The notes: generated by a model not told the origin, from the letters alone. A stretch of DNA of 64,000 nt from Chryseobacterium gleum (GCA_945897915.1 CAMDGB010000010.1:1-64000); one strand, 5' to 3'; shown: positions 1 to 9,040, counted from the first letter of the stretch. Numbers and translations: made by a program.

Positions 1-54
1 TTTTTTGTTATTGGTGCGGCAATTGTTTACCAAATATATCTTATGAAAACCTGA
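1..54 (+). CDS. possible 3' end of an upstream gene (partial)
   Basis: The first frame is open from the window edge to a TGA at 52-54 and would give a 17-residue tail with a hydrophobic stretch followed by a charged end, as in a membrane protein C-terminus. A second frame (bases 3-119) is also open and ends in a TGA at 117-119, so the true frame cannot be decided from this fragment. No function can be assigned. Confidence 0.3.
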   Translation, partial: FFVIGAAIVYQIYLMKT

Positions 55-166
55 GCGTTAATGGGTCAAGTGGCATCCTTTTTTTAAAAAAAAACGCCAA
101 AAAAGATATAACGAAACACACGACCTGAAAGGAAACGCATAAAATAAAAGTTTTGTATATTTGAAT

Positions 167-1384
167 ATGAATAAATTACTAATAATAAGTTCGGTTTGGG
201 TAGAACCTAATTCTTCTGCAGCGGGAAGTAGAATGCTTCAGTTGATTCGTTTTTTTCAATCTCAAAATTATACTATTGTGTATGCCTCTACTGCTTCAGA
301 AAGCGAATTTTCTTTTGATTTAGCTGATTTAGGAATTACAACTCAATTTATTAAGCTTAATGATAGTACTTTTGATGATTTTTTACAAAAAAACCAACCA
401 AATATGGTTCTATTTGATCGATTTATGGTTGAAGAACAATTTGGTTGGCGTGTATTTAATGTGTTGCCAATGGCAATTAAAATATTAGATACGGAAGATT
501 TGCATTGTTTGCGTATAGCAAGGCAAGAAGCTATTAAGAAAAACAAATCGTTTGAGACTTTAGATTTCAATTCAGATATGTCTAAACGTGAAATTGCCGC
601 CATATTTAGATGTGATTTATCGCTAATGGTATCAGATTATGAAATGCATTTGTTGCAAACTGTTTTTCAAGTTCCAAAATCTATTTTGTTTTATTTGCCT
701 ATTTGGATAGAGAAATTTGCTTCTGATAAACCAGATTTTCAAGCTAAAAAAGATTTTTTTTTTATAGGTAACTTTTATCACGAACCAAATTGGGATTCGG
801 TTTTAGTCTTAAAAAATGAAATTTGGCCAAAATTAAAAGAATTACTGCCAATTGCTACGCTTAATATATATGGAGCATACCCATCTCAAAAAGTTCATCA
901 ATTACATAATCCTAAAGACCGATTTTACATTAAAGGAAGAGCAGAAAGTGCTGAACAAGTTATTCGTTCTGCTAGAGTTTTATTAGCGCCTATTCGTTTT
1001 GGAGCTGGAATAAAAGGAAAATTATTGGAAGCTATGGTATATGGAACGCCTTCAGTAACTACTTCAATAGGTGCAGAAGCTATGTGCGATAATCTGCCGT
1101 GGAATGGATTTATTGAAGATAATTATTCTGATTTTATTAGTAAAGTAGTTGAATTATATTCAAATCAAGAAGTTTGGGAAGAAGCTGTGGAAAATGGTTA
1201 TAAAATCATTAATTATAAGTTTTTATTTTCAATTTATAAATCTAAATTTTTGGATGTTTTAGACCATCTTCAAACTAGTTTAGAATCGCATAGAAAAACT
1301 AATTTCATTGGACAAATGTTGCAATACCATAACTTGCGAAGTACAGAATTTATGAGTCGTTGGATTGAAGAAAAGAATAAGTAA
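167..1384 (+). CDS. glycosyltransferase, GT4-like
   Basis: A 405-residue GT-B-fold glycosyltransferase that likely adds a sugar to a surface polysaccharide or glycan in the cytoplasm. The C-terminal half carries the GT4-type nucleotide-sugar site, FGAGIKGKLLEAM near residues 278-290, followed by the G-P-S-V-T-T stretch; the N-terminal half has an Asp/Glu-rich LDTEDLH segment. The frame can be extended to a TTG at 161, but that TTG lies inside a TATATTTG promoter-like box at 156-163, so the ATG at 167 is preferred. It stands alone, with no polysaccharide cluster around it in the window; the substrate is unknown. No signal peptide is visible. Confidence 0.8.
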   Translation: MNKLLIISSVWVEPNSSAAGSRMLQLIRFFQSQNYTIVYASTASESEFSFDLADLGITTQFIKLNDSTFDDFLQKNQPNMVLFDRFMVEEQFGWRVFNVLPMAIKILDTEDLHCLRIARQEAIKKNKSFETLDFNSDMSKREIAAIFRCDLSLMVSDYEMHLLQTVFQVPKSILFYLPIWIEKFASDKPDFQAKKDFFFIGNFYHEPNWDSVLVLKNEIWPKLKELLPIATLNIYGAYPSQKVHQLHNPKDRFYIKGRAESAEQVIRSARVLLAPIRFGAGIKGKLLEAMVYGTPSVTTSIGAEAMCDNLPWNGFIEDNYSDFISKVVELYSNQEVWEEAVENGYKIINYKFLFSIYKSKFLDVLDHLQTSLESHRKTNFIGQMLQYHNLRSTEFMSRWIEEKNK

Positions 1385-1403
1385 ATCAGAATTTTTTATT
1401 TAT

Positions 1404-2117
1404 TTACATAAAACTAGCCAACAAAACACCTAAAGCGATTACGATTAATTTGGCTAAATTAAATTTATGACCTTCGCTACTTTCAAAAATAATGGTTGAT
1501 GATATATGGAATAAAATCCCAATTACAATTCCAGATAATTGCGAAGAATAATTTGTAATAAAACTCAAATTATCCGCTAAGAATGTACCTATTGGCGTCA
1601 TAAAAGCAAAAGTAATCATAAAGAACAAAATCGCTTTTGTGTTTAATTGTGCATTCTTGAAAAATGTTGTTAAAATAATGGCAATTGGGAAGTGATGAAT
1701 GGCAATTCCGTATGCTAAATGTGGATGTTTGTTAATGGGTAATCCTTCTAAAAGTGCGTGTAAACACAAACTAAAAAATAATAACCAAGGGATATGTGAC
1801 ATTCTTTGGTGTCCGTGAACATGACCATGTTCTGCTCCTTTTGAAAAATATTCTAATATGATTTGAAACACAATTCCAATCATAATAAAAATTCCAATTT
1901 TAGAATGAAAATGACCTTCATGTCCTGTTTTTGTTGTTATTTCTTCGCTATGATAAACTTCTGGAAGTAGATGCATAACGGTCAATGATAATAAAAATGC
2001 ACCACTAAACGCTAATAATAATTTTAAGTTTATCTTGCTTTTAGGAGCAAAAAATATGGCGAATATATATCCTATAATAACAGAAAATAACGGGAAAAGG
2101 TAAATAGTATAGTTCAT
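1404..2117 (-). CDS. ZIP family divalent metal transporter
   Basis: A 237-residue inner-membrane protein with about seven to eight hydrophobic helices, matching the ZIP family (zinc/iron uptake). The transport-site helices are recognisable: HALLEG at residues 120-125 and AIHHFP at 139-144. Two His-rich loops, around residues 66-72 (GHEGHFH) and 97-103 (HGHVHGH), probably bind metal. The usual HHxPEG of helix V is HHFPIA here, so the second acidic metal ligand is absent, which may alter metal selectivity. The start codon overlaps the stop of the upstream methyltransferase by one base, so the two genes are probably co-translated. The physiological metal cannot be read from sequence. Confidence 0.85.
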   Translation of the reverse strand: MNYTIYLFPLFSVIIGYIFAIFFAPKSKINLKLLLAFSGAFLLSLTVMHLLPEVYHSEEITTKTGHEGHFHSKIGIFIMIGIVFQIILEYFSKGAEHGHVHGHQRMSHIPWLLFFSLCLHALLEGLPINKHPHLAYGIAIHHFPIAIILTTFFKNAQLNTKAILFFMITFAFMTPIGTFLADNLSFITNYSSQLSGIVIGILFHISSTIIFESSEGHKFNLAKLIVIALGVLLASFM

Positions 2118-2860
2118 TATTTAAAAATCATTATTAAACGTTCAGATTCGGATTTGTAGTATTTTCTCAATTTGTAATCACCAAAAATTTCTAGTAAATA
2201 TATACCCGCTTCTTCCATCATTTCTTCAAAATCGGCTAAAGTAAAAGCGGATACTTTTTCGGTAAAGAAGTATGTTTCACTATTGTCGCTAAATCTAATT
2301 TCTTTAATTATTTTTTTATTTTCAACAAAACGTTTGATGTTAAAAGTAATACCATCAATTTCTTTGGTTTCTTCTGCTACTAAATTTTCGATAATAAAAT
2401 CAGCATTAAAAAAATCAATTACTCCAAATCCATATTCGTTAATACTTTCTTTAATTGTTCTCAAGGTTTTGATGTTGTCTTCATGTGTATCAAAATAACC
2501 AAAACTTGTAAATAAATTAAAAACGCCATCGAAAGTTTCGTTCAATTGTTCCCGCATATCGTGCGTTTTGAACTGTAACGTAGCATTTAAATATTCTTGT
2601 GCAACAGCAATACTATTTTCAGATAAATCTACTCCGGTTACCTGATACCCTAATTTATTTAAGTAGATTGAATGTCTACCTTTTCCACAAGCTAAGTCTA
2701 ATATAGTTCCGTTTTCGGGCATATTCAGATAGTGTGTGATATTGTCCATAAAGCCTTGTGCTTCTTCTTCATTTCTGTTTTTATACAAAATGTGATAATA
2801 AGGCGAATCAAACCATGTGTTGAACCAATTTTCTGATTTTTTTACTGAAGTATTTGACAT
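2117..2860 (-). CDS. class I SAM-dependent methyltransferase
   Basis: A 247-residue soluble methyltransferase. Motif I, ILDLACGKGRHS, lies at residues 53-64 and is followed by the acidic GVDLSENS segment that contacts the SAM ribose. The rest is a standard Rossmann-like core, with no RNA-binding or membrane domain to reveal the substrate. Length is typical of small-molecule class I methyltransferases. Its stop codon and the ATG of the downstream ZIP gene share one base (TAATG), indicating a two-gene operon, although no functional link is obvious. The substrate is unknown. Confidence 0.75.
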   Translation of the reverse strand: MSNTSVKKSENWFNTWFDSPYYHILYKNRNEEEAQGFMDNITHYLNMPENGTILDLACGKGRHSIYLNKLGYQVTGVDLSENSIAVAQEYLNATLQFKTHDMREQLNETFDGVFNLFTSFGYFDTHEDNIKTLRTIKESINEYGFGVIDFFNADFIIENLVAEETKEIDGITFNIKRFVENKKIIKEIRFSDNSETYFFTEKVSAFTLADFEEMMEEAGIYLLEIFGDYKLRKYYKSESERLIMIFK

Positions 2861-2947
2861 TTATCTGTTTGGAAATTATGAATCAACAAATTTAACGTAT
2901 TTTTGCAAATAATTAATAATTAAATTCTCTCTGAGGGAAAGAGGTCT

Positions 2948-4114
2948 ATGGAAAATTTTAAAATGGTTGCCAAAACTTTTTTTGGTTTTGAAGAAATTCT
3001 AGAAAAAGAATTGTACCAACTAGGAGCACAAAATGTCGTAAAAGGAACCAGGAGCGTAAGCTTTCAAGGCGATAAAGGTTTTATGTATAAAGCAAACTTA
3101 GCTTTACGTACGGCATTAAAAATTCTAAAACCCATTCATACATTTAAAGCTTATAACGAGCAAACTTTGTATGATGGGATTCAAAAAATTGATTGGTCAG
3201 ATTATTTAAAAGTGCAACAAACATTTGTAGTAGAAACAACTTTGTATTCAGAGCAGTTTACACACAGTCAGTTTGTAGCGCAAAAAGTAAAAGATGCGAT
3301 TGTAGATCAATTTAAAACCAATACTGGAGAACGTCCAAGTATTGACAAAGATTTTCCAGATTTACGTATTCATATACATATTGATAGAGATTTTTGTACA
3401 CTTTCATTAGATACTTCCGGAGTTTCATTACATCAACGAGGTTATAAAACAGCAACGAATATTGCGCCAATAAATGAAGTTTTAGCGGCTGGAATGCTAA
3501 TTTTATCTGGTTGGGACGGAAATGCACATTTTTTAGATCCAATGTGTGGAAGTGGAACGATTGTGGCTGAAGCCGCTATGATTGCTTGTAATATTCCTGC
3601 AAACATCAATAGAAAAGAATTTGCTTTTGAAAGATGGCCAGATTGGGATTCGGAATTATTTGATAAGGTTTTAGAATCGTTATTGAAAAAAACTAGAGAA
3701 TTTCATTACACAATTATTGGTTTCGATAAAGCACCTAGCGCTGTTGAAAAAGCGAAAGACAATATCAAAAATGCTAATTTAGACGAATATGTTACAATAA
3801 AACAAGCTGATTTCTTTCAATCTGAGAAAGAAGTAGAAGGGCCGTTACATATTTGTTTTAATCCGCCATACGGTGAACGTTTGAATATAGAAATGGAACG
3901 TTTTTACAGAGAAATTGGTGACTCCATGAAGCAAAATTATCCAGGAACAAATGCTTGGTTTATTACTGCGAATTTGGAAGCCTTAAAATTTGTAGGATTA
4001 CGTCCAAGTAGAAAAATAAAATTATTTAATGGAAAGTTAGAAGCGCGTTTAGTAAAATACGAAATGTATGCCGGAAGCAAGCGAACTAAATTTCAAAATA
4101 GAGAAGAAGCGTAA
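2948..4114 (+). CDS. THUMP-domain rRNA guanine-N2 methyltransferase (RlmL N-terminal half-like)
   Basis: A 388-residue RNA methyltransferase with an N-terminal ferredoxin-like/THUMP RNA-binding region (about residues 1-155) and a C-terminal SAM-binding catalytic domain. FLDPMCGSGT near residues 195-204 is motif I and NPPYGER near residue 305 is the catalytic NPPY motif of N2-guanine methyltransferases. This corresponds to the m2G2445 half of RlmL; the RlmK half is absent, as is common in Bacteroidota. A TATTTTTG box at 2898-2905 is a likely -7 promoter element. The target base in this organism is inferred, not shown. Confidence 0.85.
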   Translation: MENFKMVAKTFFGFEEILEKELYQLGAQNVVKGTRSVSFQGDKGFMYKANLALRTALKILKPIHTFKAYNEQTLYDGIQKIDWSDYLKVQQTFVVETTLYSEQFTHSQFVAQKVKDAIVDQFKTNTGERPSIDKDFPDLRIHIHIDRDFCTLSLDTSGVSLHQRGYKTATNIAPINEVLAAGMLILSGWDGNAHFLDPMCGSGTIVAEAAMIACNIPANINRKEFAFERWPDWDSELFDKVLESLLKKTREFHYTIIGFDKAPSAVEKAKDNIKNANLDEYVTIKQADFFQSEKEVEGPLHICFNPPYGERLNIEMERFYREIGDSMKQNYPGTNAWFITANLEALKFVGLRPSRKIKLFNGKLEARLVKYEMYAGSKRTKFQNREEA

Positions 4115-4138
4115 AAAGTAAAAAACTATATTATTATT

Positions 4139-4372
4139 ATGTCAAAACAAACCAAATCATTAGTTTATAATATGTTAGGATTTTTAATCCTTTTCATTGC
4201 ATTTCGTTTTATTGTTGCTACATATACAGGATTTACTAGTTGGCAAATTCCGTTAGCGGCATTTTTAGTAGCTACTATTTTAGCACCAAAATTTCAAGTA
4301 GTAAAAACCAATGAAGGCGAAAAATTATTTATGAAATGGATGTTTATTAAAGGCGTGAAAGAGATTAAATAG
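4139..4372 (+). CDS. small conserved membrane protein, unknown function
   Basis: A 77-residue protein with two hydrophobic segments (about residues 11-28 and 35-50) and a positively charged C-terminus, so probably a two-helix inner-membrane protein. It begins 25 bases after the THUMP methyltransferase stop and is likely co-transcribed with it. I do not recognise a domain and assign no function. Confidence 0.6.
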   Translation: MSKQTKSLVYNMLGFLILFIAFRFIVATYTGFTSWQIPLAAFLVATILAPKFQVVKTNEGEKLFMKWMFIKGVKEIK

Positions 4373-4374
4373 TT

Positions 4375-4440
4375 AAATTTTAGAGTTTCAAAGTTCCAGA
4401 GTTTCAGAGTTTGGATTTTGAAATTTTGGAATTTGCTTTC
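4375..4440. repeat. AAATTCC/TTTCAGAG-type simple repeat at a convergent gene junction
   Basis: Short imperfect repeats of AGAGTTTCAAAGTTCCAGAG type run into TTTGGATTTTGAAATTTTGGAATTTG. The same degenerate AAATTCCAAA words occur at 7632-7684 and 42231-42290. Here the repeat overlaps the final codons of the DUF6048 gene on the minus strand. Confidence 0.5.
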
Positions 4441-5135
4441 CCTTTGCTTTTATAAAAAGGTATAAAATAGCTTAAGGTGTAATTAAATCCAGCACCAAAT
4501 TTGCTGTTTTCATAGGTTTTGTTGAAACCAGGAATGTATAAATTAGCAAATCCTTCAGGTTCCTTATTTGACATCAAATAGTTTAATCGCAAGGAAAATC
4601 CAACATATAAATTATTTACAACTTCTGCTTTTAAACCACATACTACTTCTAGCCAACTTGCAGAAAGTCCATTGAATTCTTGAACGGAAGTATTGGTGTT
4701 TATTCCGTAATAATTACCAGGTTGATAAATAGTAAAGTTATTTAATTTATGATTAAAACTTCCAACACCAGCTCGCATTCCAATAAAAATCATATTTTCC
4801 ATATCAAGCCAATTTTCATAGCTATTATAATCAAATCCAACTTTGAAATAGGTTCCTTTTGTGGTAAAATTAAGATTGTCGTCTTGTGTGATTTTCTCTT
4901 CATTACCTATCTCTCCTGCGGCATAAAATTTCTTAGTAATTCGATAATCACCAACCAATTCTAAACCTTTGTAGTTTGAATCGTATAATGATTTTGTTAA
5001 TCTATGCGCATCAACGCCTAGCCTTAAACCATAACGTTGAGGAATTTTTAAAGTATCTTTTTCTTGCGCTACACCATTTCCTGAAAACAGCAGCAAAGAA
5101 ATAAGACTAAAAATATATTTTAATATGTGTTTCAT
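4404..5135 (-). CDS. DUF6048-like outer-membrane barrel protein
   Basis: About 243 residues: a signal peptide (KHILKYIFSLISLLLFSG followed by a cleavable VAQ) and a body of alternating beta strands rich in Tyr, Gly and Asn, as in small outer-membrane barrels of Bacteroidota. I read it as the DUF6048 family, which pairs with a DUF6452 lipoprotein beside rlmD. The frame can be extended to 5165, but the ATG at 5133-5135 gives a normal signal peptide and is preferred; it overlaps the upstream gene by about 29 bases. The last ten residues are Lys/Ser-rich and encoded by repeat-like DNA, so the C-terminus may be a recent extension. Function is unknown. Confidence 0.7.
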   Translation of the reverse strand: MKHILKYIFSLISLLLFSGNGVAQEKDTLKIPQRYGLRLGVDAHRLTKSLYDSNYKGLELVGDYRITKKFYAAGEIGNEEKITQDDNLNFTTKGTYFKVGFDYNSYENWLDMENMIFIGMRAGVGSFNHKLNNFTIYQPGNYYGINTNTSVQEFNGLSASWLEVVCGLKAEVVNNLYVGFSLRLNYLMSNKEPEGFANLYIPGFNKTYENSKFGAGFNYTLSYFIPFYKSKGKANSKISKSKL

Positions 5136-5601
5136 CTTCGTTTTCAATATTAGGTTGTGAAACAATAACGTTTTGAATCCAATTGTTTGAATCAGGTGTT
5201 ACTGTAATTGGATTAGTTGAATTTAAAGTAAATAACGTTTTATAGCCGCAAGCACGAGAAACATAAACTGTTTTCCGATTGTAATTAAATGTAATTTCGT
5301 CTAAATTATCGTCTGTTGTTGGATCAATACTTCCATTTTGAATGAAATATAAAACCGATGAATCTTCAAACGTTTTTAGCGGCACTTTTATTTTACTTGT
5401 TGCAGTAAATCCAAAACCATTTGTAAATCCGGGTGCGATTACACCTAGATTGGTTACGTTTTTAAGCGTTGTTGGATTGGCAACATCATAAAATTCTATC
5501 ACAATTTTTGGTGTTGTTGGTGTGTTGGTATCGCAAATATCATCTTTTTCGCAACTCGAAAAGAAAACATTAATAAATAGTAATAGAAATAGCTGTTTCA
5601 T
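5107..5601 (-). CDS. DUF6452-like lipoprotein
   Basis: A 164-residue protein with a short lipoprotein signal: a hydrophobic stretch ending in FFSSC, with the lipidated Cys at residue 17. The mature part contains several beta-strand-like segments and no catalytic motif I recognise. It overlaps the following DUF6048-like gene and sits directly downstream of rlmD (3-base gap), so the three are probably one transcript. The family assignment is by neighbourhood and overall pattern; function is unknown. Confidence 0.7.
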   Translation of the reverse strand: MKQLFLLLFINVFFSSCEKDDICDTNTPTTPKIVIEFYDVANPTTLKNVTNLGVIAPGFTNGFGFTATSKIKVPLKTFEDSSVLYFIQNGSIDPTTDDNLDEITFNYNRKTVYVSRACGYKTLFTLNSTNPITVTPDSNNWIQNVIVSQPNIENEDETHIKIYF

Positions 5602-5604
5602 ATC

Positions 5605-7017
5605 TTATCTTTTTTCTAAAAGCACAACATTTTCAACATGATGTGTTTGCGGAAACATATCTACTGGTCGCACTCGTGTAACTTTATACATTTCGTCTAA
5701 CAAAGCCAAATCCCGCGCTTGTGTTGCCGAATTACAACTTACATACACAATTTTTTCAGCCCCAATTTTTAATAATTGCGCGACTACGTCTTTATGCATT
5801 CCATCTCTTGGGGGATCTGTTATTATTACATCTGGATGTCCGTGTGTTTTTATGAAATCATCATTAAACACATTTTTCATGTCACCTACAAAAAATTCGC
5901 AATTAGTAATATTATTTCTAGTGGCATTTTCTTTAGCATCTGAAATTGCTTCAGGAACCGCTTCAACACCAATTACTTTTTTCGCTTTTTTCGAAACAAA
6001 TTGTGCAATTGTTCCTGTTCCAGTATATAAATCGTAAACTAATTCTTCGCCGGTTAGTCCAGCGAAATCACGTGTAATAGCATATAATTCATACGCTTGC
6101 TGAGAATTGGTTTGATAAAATGATTTGGCATTAATACTAAAATTTAATCCTTCCATTTCTTCTAAAATGTAATTTCTACCTTTATAAGTAATAATATCTT
6201 GATCATAAATTGTATCATTCATTTTCTGATTTACCACGTATTGTAAGGAAGTAGTTTCAGGAAAACGTTCAGCTAAAAAATGCATCATTAATTCAATTTC
6301 CGATTTATTTTTTTCAAAAAACTGAATTAAAATCATCAATTCGCCTGTTGAAGCAGTTCGAATCATCAAGGTTCTTAATAAACCTTCGTTGGTTCTTGGA
6401 TTGTAAAACGATAAATTATTTTCATTTGCAAATCTTCGAATTTCATTTCTAATGTCGTTAGAAGGATCTTCTTGCAAATGACAAGTTGTAATATCTAAAA
6501 TTTTATCCCACATTCTTGGAATATGAAATCCAACTGCATTTTTATTGCCTAATTCTGCCCCAGAAGCCACTTCTTCAGGCGTCATCCAACGAGTAGATGA
6601 AAAACCAAATTCCATTTTATTTCTGTAGAAAAATTGCTTTTCCGAACCTAAAATGGGTTCAAATTCAGGCATTTCAATTTTTCCAATGCGTTTCAAGTTA
6701 TTGTATACTTCGTTTTGTTTGTAATGCAATTGTTGGCTGTACTTCATGTTTTGCCATTTACAACCGCCACAAACACCAAAATGCTCGCAAATTGGTTCTG
6801 TCCTGTGTTCTGAAAATTTGTGAATTTTAATGGCTTTTCCTTCATAAAAAGCTTTCCTTTTTTTCATGGTTTGAATGTCGGCTACATCTCCGGGTACTAC
6901 ATTCGGAATAAAAATCACTTTACCATCTGGCGCTTTTGCCACTGATACACCTTTTGCACCGGCATCAAGGATTTGCACGTTTTCGAATACGATTCTTTCT
7001 GTTCTCTTTTTTACCAT
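5605..7017 (-). CDS. rlmD: 23S rRNA (uracil-1939-C5)-methyltransferase RlmD
   Basis: A 470-residue RNA methyltransferase of the RlmD/RumA/TrmA class that makes m5U in 23S rRNA. An N-terminal TRAM domain (about 1-65) precedes the iron-sulfur cluster ligands Cys77, Cys83, Cys86 and Cys179. The SAM domain has LYTGTGT as motif I, the DPPRDGM motif, and VSCNS, whose Cys is the nucleophile that attacks uracil C6. Length and motifs are complete. It heads a minus-strand unit with the DUF6452 and DUF6048 genes. The exact target could also be m5U747, since single enzymes can serve more than one site in some bacteria. Confidence 0.9.
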   Translation of the reverse strand: MVKKRTERIVFENVQILDAGAKGVSVAKAPDGKVIFIPNVVPGDVADIQTMKKRKAFYEGKAIKIHKFSEHRTEPICEHFGVCGGCKWQNMKYSQQLHYKQNEVYNNLKRIGKIEMPEFEPILGSEKQFFYRNKMEFGFSSTRWMTPEEVASGAELGNKNAVGFHIPRMWDKILDITTCHLQEDPSNDIRNEIRRFANENNLSFYNPRTNEGLLRTLMIRTASTGELMILIQFFEKNKSEIELMMHFLAERFPETTSLQYVVNQKMNDTIYDQDIITYKGRNYILEEMEGLNFSINAKSFYQTNSQQAYELYAITRDFAGLTGEELVYDLYTGTGTIAQFVSKKAKKVIGVEAVPEAISDAKENATRNNITNCEFFVGDMKNVFNDDFIKTHGHPDVIITDPPRDGMHKDVVAQLLKIGAEKIVYVSCNSATQARDLALLDEMYKVTRVRPVDMFPQTHHVENVVLLEKR

Positions 7018-7086
7018 GACGCAAAAATAAGAATAGTTATGCGGATTAGATAAATTATTTTACTTTTATAACAAAATTTTAAAGTA

Positions 7087-7629
7087 ATGACAAAATATTT
7101 GGCGCTTTTACGAGGCATAAACGTATCAGGACATAACATGATTAAAATGGATGCCTTGAAAAAAATGCTTGAAAACATGGGTTTTCAAAATGTAGAAACG
7201 TACATTCAATCGGGTAATGTTTTTTTGGATTCAGAGGAAGAAAATGTAGCTGGTGTTGGTTTTAAAATTAAACAAGAAATTGCTAAAGTTTTTGGCTACG
7301 ACGTTCCTGTTGTTATGGTTTCTAAAAATGATTTGGAATTGTGTTTTAAAAACAATCCGTTTTTGAAAGAAAAAGTATGTGATACCAAGAAATTATACGT
7401 GGCATTTATTTCTAAAGAATTGACTCCAGCAGCACTAAACGATTTGAAAATTAGTAATTTCAAACCGGATGAGGCGGCTATTGATTGCAATAGAATATAT
7501 ATCAAATACGCAATTGGCGCTGGCAAAACCAATTTAGACCAGAAATACATAGAAAAAAAATTAAGCGTGGTGGCTACAATAAGAAATTGGAATACAGTTA
7601 CAACATTATTAGAGTTGTATAACGGTTAG
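7087..7629 (+). CDS. DUF1697 family protein
   Basis: A 180-residue protein matching DUF1697: the N-terminal LLRGINVSGHNMIKM signature, the YIQSGNVF motif near residues 40-47 and the C-terminal RNWNTV motif are all present. The family is widespread but has no firmly established biochemical role. It is divergently placed relative to rlmD, with a 69-base shared upstream region. No signal peptide or membrane segment is present. Confidence 0.85.
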   Translation: MTKYLALLRGINVSGHNMIKMDALKKMLENMGFQNVETYIQSGNVFLDSEEENVAGVGFKIKQEIAKVFGYDVPVVMVSKNDLELCFKNNPFLKEKVCDTKKLYVAFISKELTPAALNDLKISNFKPDEAAIDCNRIYIKYAIGAGKTNLDQKYIEKKLSVVATIRNWNTVTTLLELYNG

Positions 7630-7631
7630 AA

Positions 7632-7684
7632 ATTACAAATTACAACTGTTTCAATTTGGAATTTGGGATTTATATTTTGTAATT
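7632..7684. repeat. AAATTCC-type simple repeat in the DUF1697-rocD gap
   Basis: Just after the DUF1697 stop the sequence holds AATTACAAATTACAA and TTTGGAATTTGGGATTT words. On the opposite strand these read AAATCCCAAATTCCAAA, the same family seen at 4375-4440 and 42231-42290. Confidence 0.45.
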
Positions 7685-7753
7685 TTACACGAATATGGAT
7701 GATTTCTCTCCAATAAGTAGGAATTGCGATTTGACAATCAATAAAAATAAATC

Positions 7754-9034
7754 ATGTCAATTATAGAAAAAAGTAGCCCAGCAGAAATTATTGCATTAGA
7801 AAATCAATATGGCGCACATAATTACCATCCATTACCTGTAGTATTAAATAAAGGAGAAGGCGTTTTTGTTTGGGATATAGAAGGAAAAAAATATTACGAT
7901 TTTTTATCTGCCTATTCTGCAGTAAATCAAGGACATTGTCATCCAAAAATTGTTGGAGCGATGATGGAACAAGCACAAACACTTACTTTAACATCAAGAG
8001 CATTTTATAATGATAAACTTGGCGTTTATGAAAAATATGTAACCAATTATTTCGGTTTTGACAAGGTTTTACCAATGAATACAGGCACTGAAGCAGTGGA
8101 AACTGCTTTAAAAATTTGTAGAAAATGGGCGTATGAGAAAAAAGGTGTCGCAGAAAAACAAGCGCAAATTATTGTTTGTGAAAATAATTTCCACGGAAGA
8201 ACTACTACAATTATTTCATTTTCAAACGATGAAAACGCACGTAAAAATTTCGGTCCCTTTACAGAAGGATTTATAAAAATACCTTATGATGATATTGATG
8301 CCTTAGAAAAAGCAATTTCATCTTCGCCAAATATTGCTGGATTTTTAGTCGAACCTATTCAAGGTGAAGCGGGCGTTTATGTGCCGTCCGAAGATTATAT
8401 AGCCAAAGCCAAAGCATTATGTGTTAAATATAACGTTTTATTTATTGCAGATGAAGTACAAACGGGAATTGCAAGAACAGGTTCGTTATTAGCCGTTTGT
8501 GGAAATTGTACTTGTGAAAAAGCTTGTGAAAAACAAAGCACGTATGTGCAACCTGATATTTTAATATTAGGAAAGGCAATTTCTGGAGGTGCGTATCCCG
8601 TTTCGGCTGTTTTGGCAAATAATGAAATAATGAATGTGATTAAACCTGGGCAACACGGTTCTACCTTTGGTGGAAATCCTGTGGCGGCTGTTGTTGCTAT
8701 GGCTGCTTTAGATGTGGTTTCAGAGGAAAATTTATCTCAAAACGCCCGTAAATTAGGTAAAATTTTTAGAGAAGAATTACACAAGTACATCCAAACTTCC
8801 ACTATTGCAACATTAGTTCGCGGAAAAGGTTTGTTAAACGCGATTGTTATTAATGACACTGAAGAAAGTGAAACAGCTTGGAATATCTGTATGAAATTAG
8901 CTGAAAACGGATTGTTAGCAAAACCAACACATGGAAATATTATTCGCTTTGCGCCGCCTTTAGTTATAACAGAAGAACAATTAATAGATTGTGTAACTAT
9001 CATTACCAATACTTTAAAAGAATTTGAAAATTAA
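7754..9034 (+). CDS. rocD: ornithine--oxo-acid aminotransferase
   Basis: A 426-residue PLP-dependent class III aminotransferase that converts ornithine and 2-oxoglutarate to glutamate semialdehyde and glutamate in arginine breakdown. The PLP lysine is Lys274 in ILGKAISGG, and the PLP-binding aspartate is in IADEVQTG. An unusual insertion just before the PLP lysine holds four cysteines (Cys249, Cys252, Cys254, Cys258; CGNCTCEKAC), which I recall from Bacteroidota homologues and which could bind a metal. It fits with the amidinotransferase and CtlX genes near 62-64 kb, which could supply ornithine. N-acetylornithine or other omega-amino substrates are an alternative. Confidence 0.9.
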   Translation: MSIIEKSSPAEIIALENQYGAHNYHPLPVVLNKGEGVFVWDIEGKKYYDFLSAYSAVNQGHCHPKIVGAMMEQAQTLTLTSRAFYNDKLGVYEKYVTNYFGFDKVLPMNTGTEAVETALKICRKWAYEKKGVAEKQAQIIVCENNFHGRTTTIISFSNDENARKNFGPFTEGFIKIPYDDIDALEKAISSSPNIAGFLVEPIQGEAGVYVPSEDYIAKAKALCVKYNVLFIADEVQTGIARTGSLLAVCGNCTCEKACEKQSTYVQPDILILGKAISGGAYPVSAVLANNEIMNVIKPGQHGSTFGGNPVAAVVAMAALDVVSEENLSQNARKLGKIFREELHKYIQTSTIATLVRGKGLLNAIVINDTEESETAWNICMKLAENGLLAKPTHGNIIRFAPPLVITEEQLIDCVTIITNTLKEFEN

Positions 9035-9040
9035 TTTATT

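Noticed and set aside
2283-2498. Plus-strand open frame within the methyltransferase gene
   Set aside because: Antisense shadow of a clear gene.
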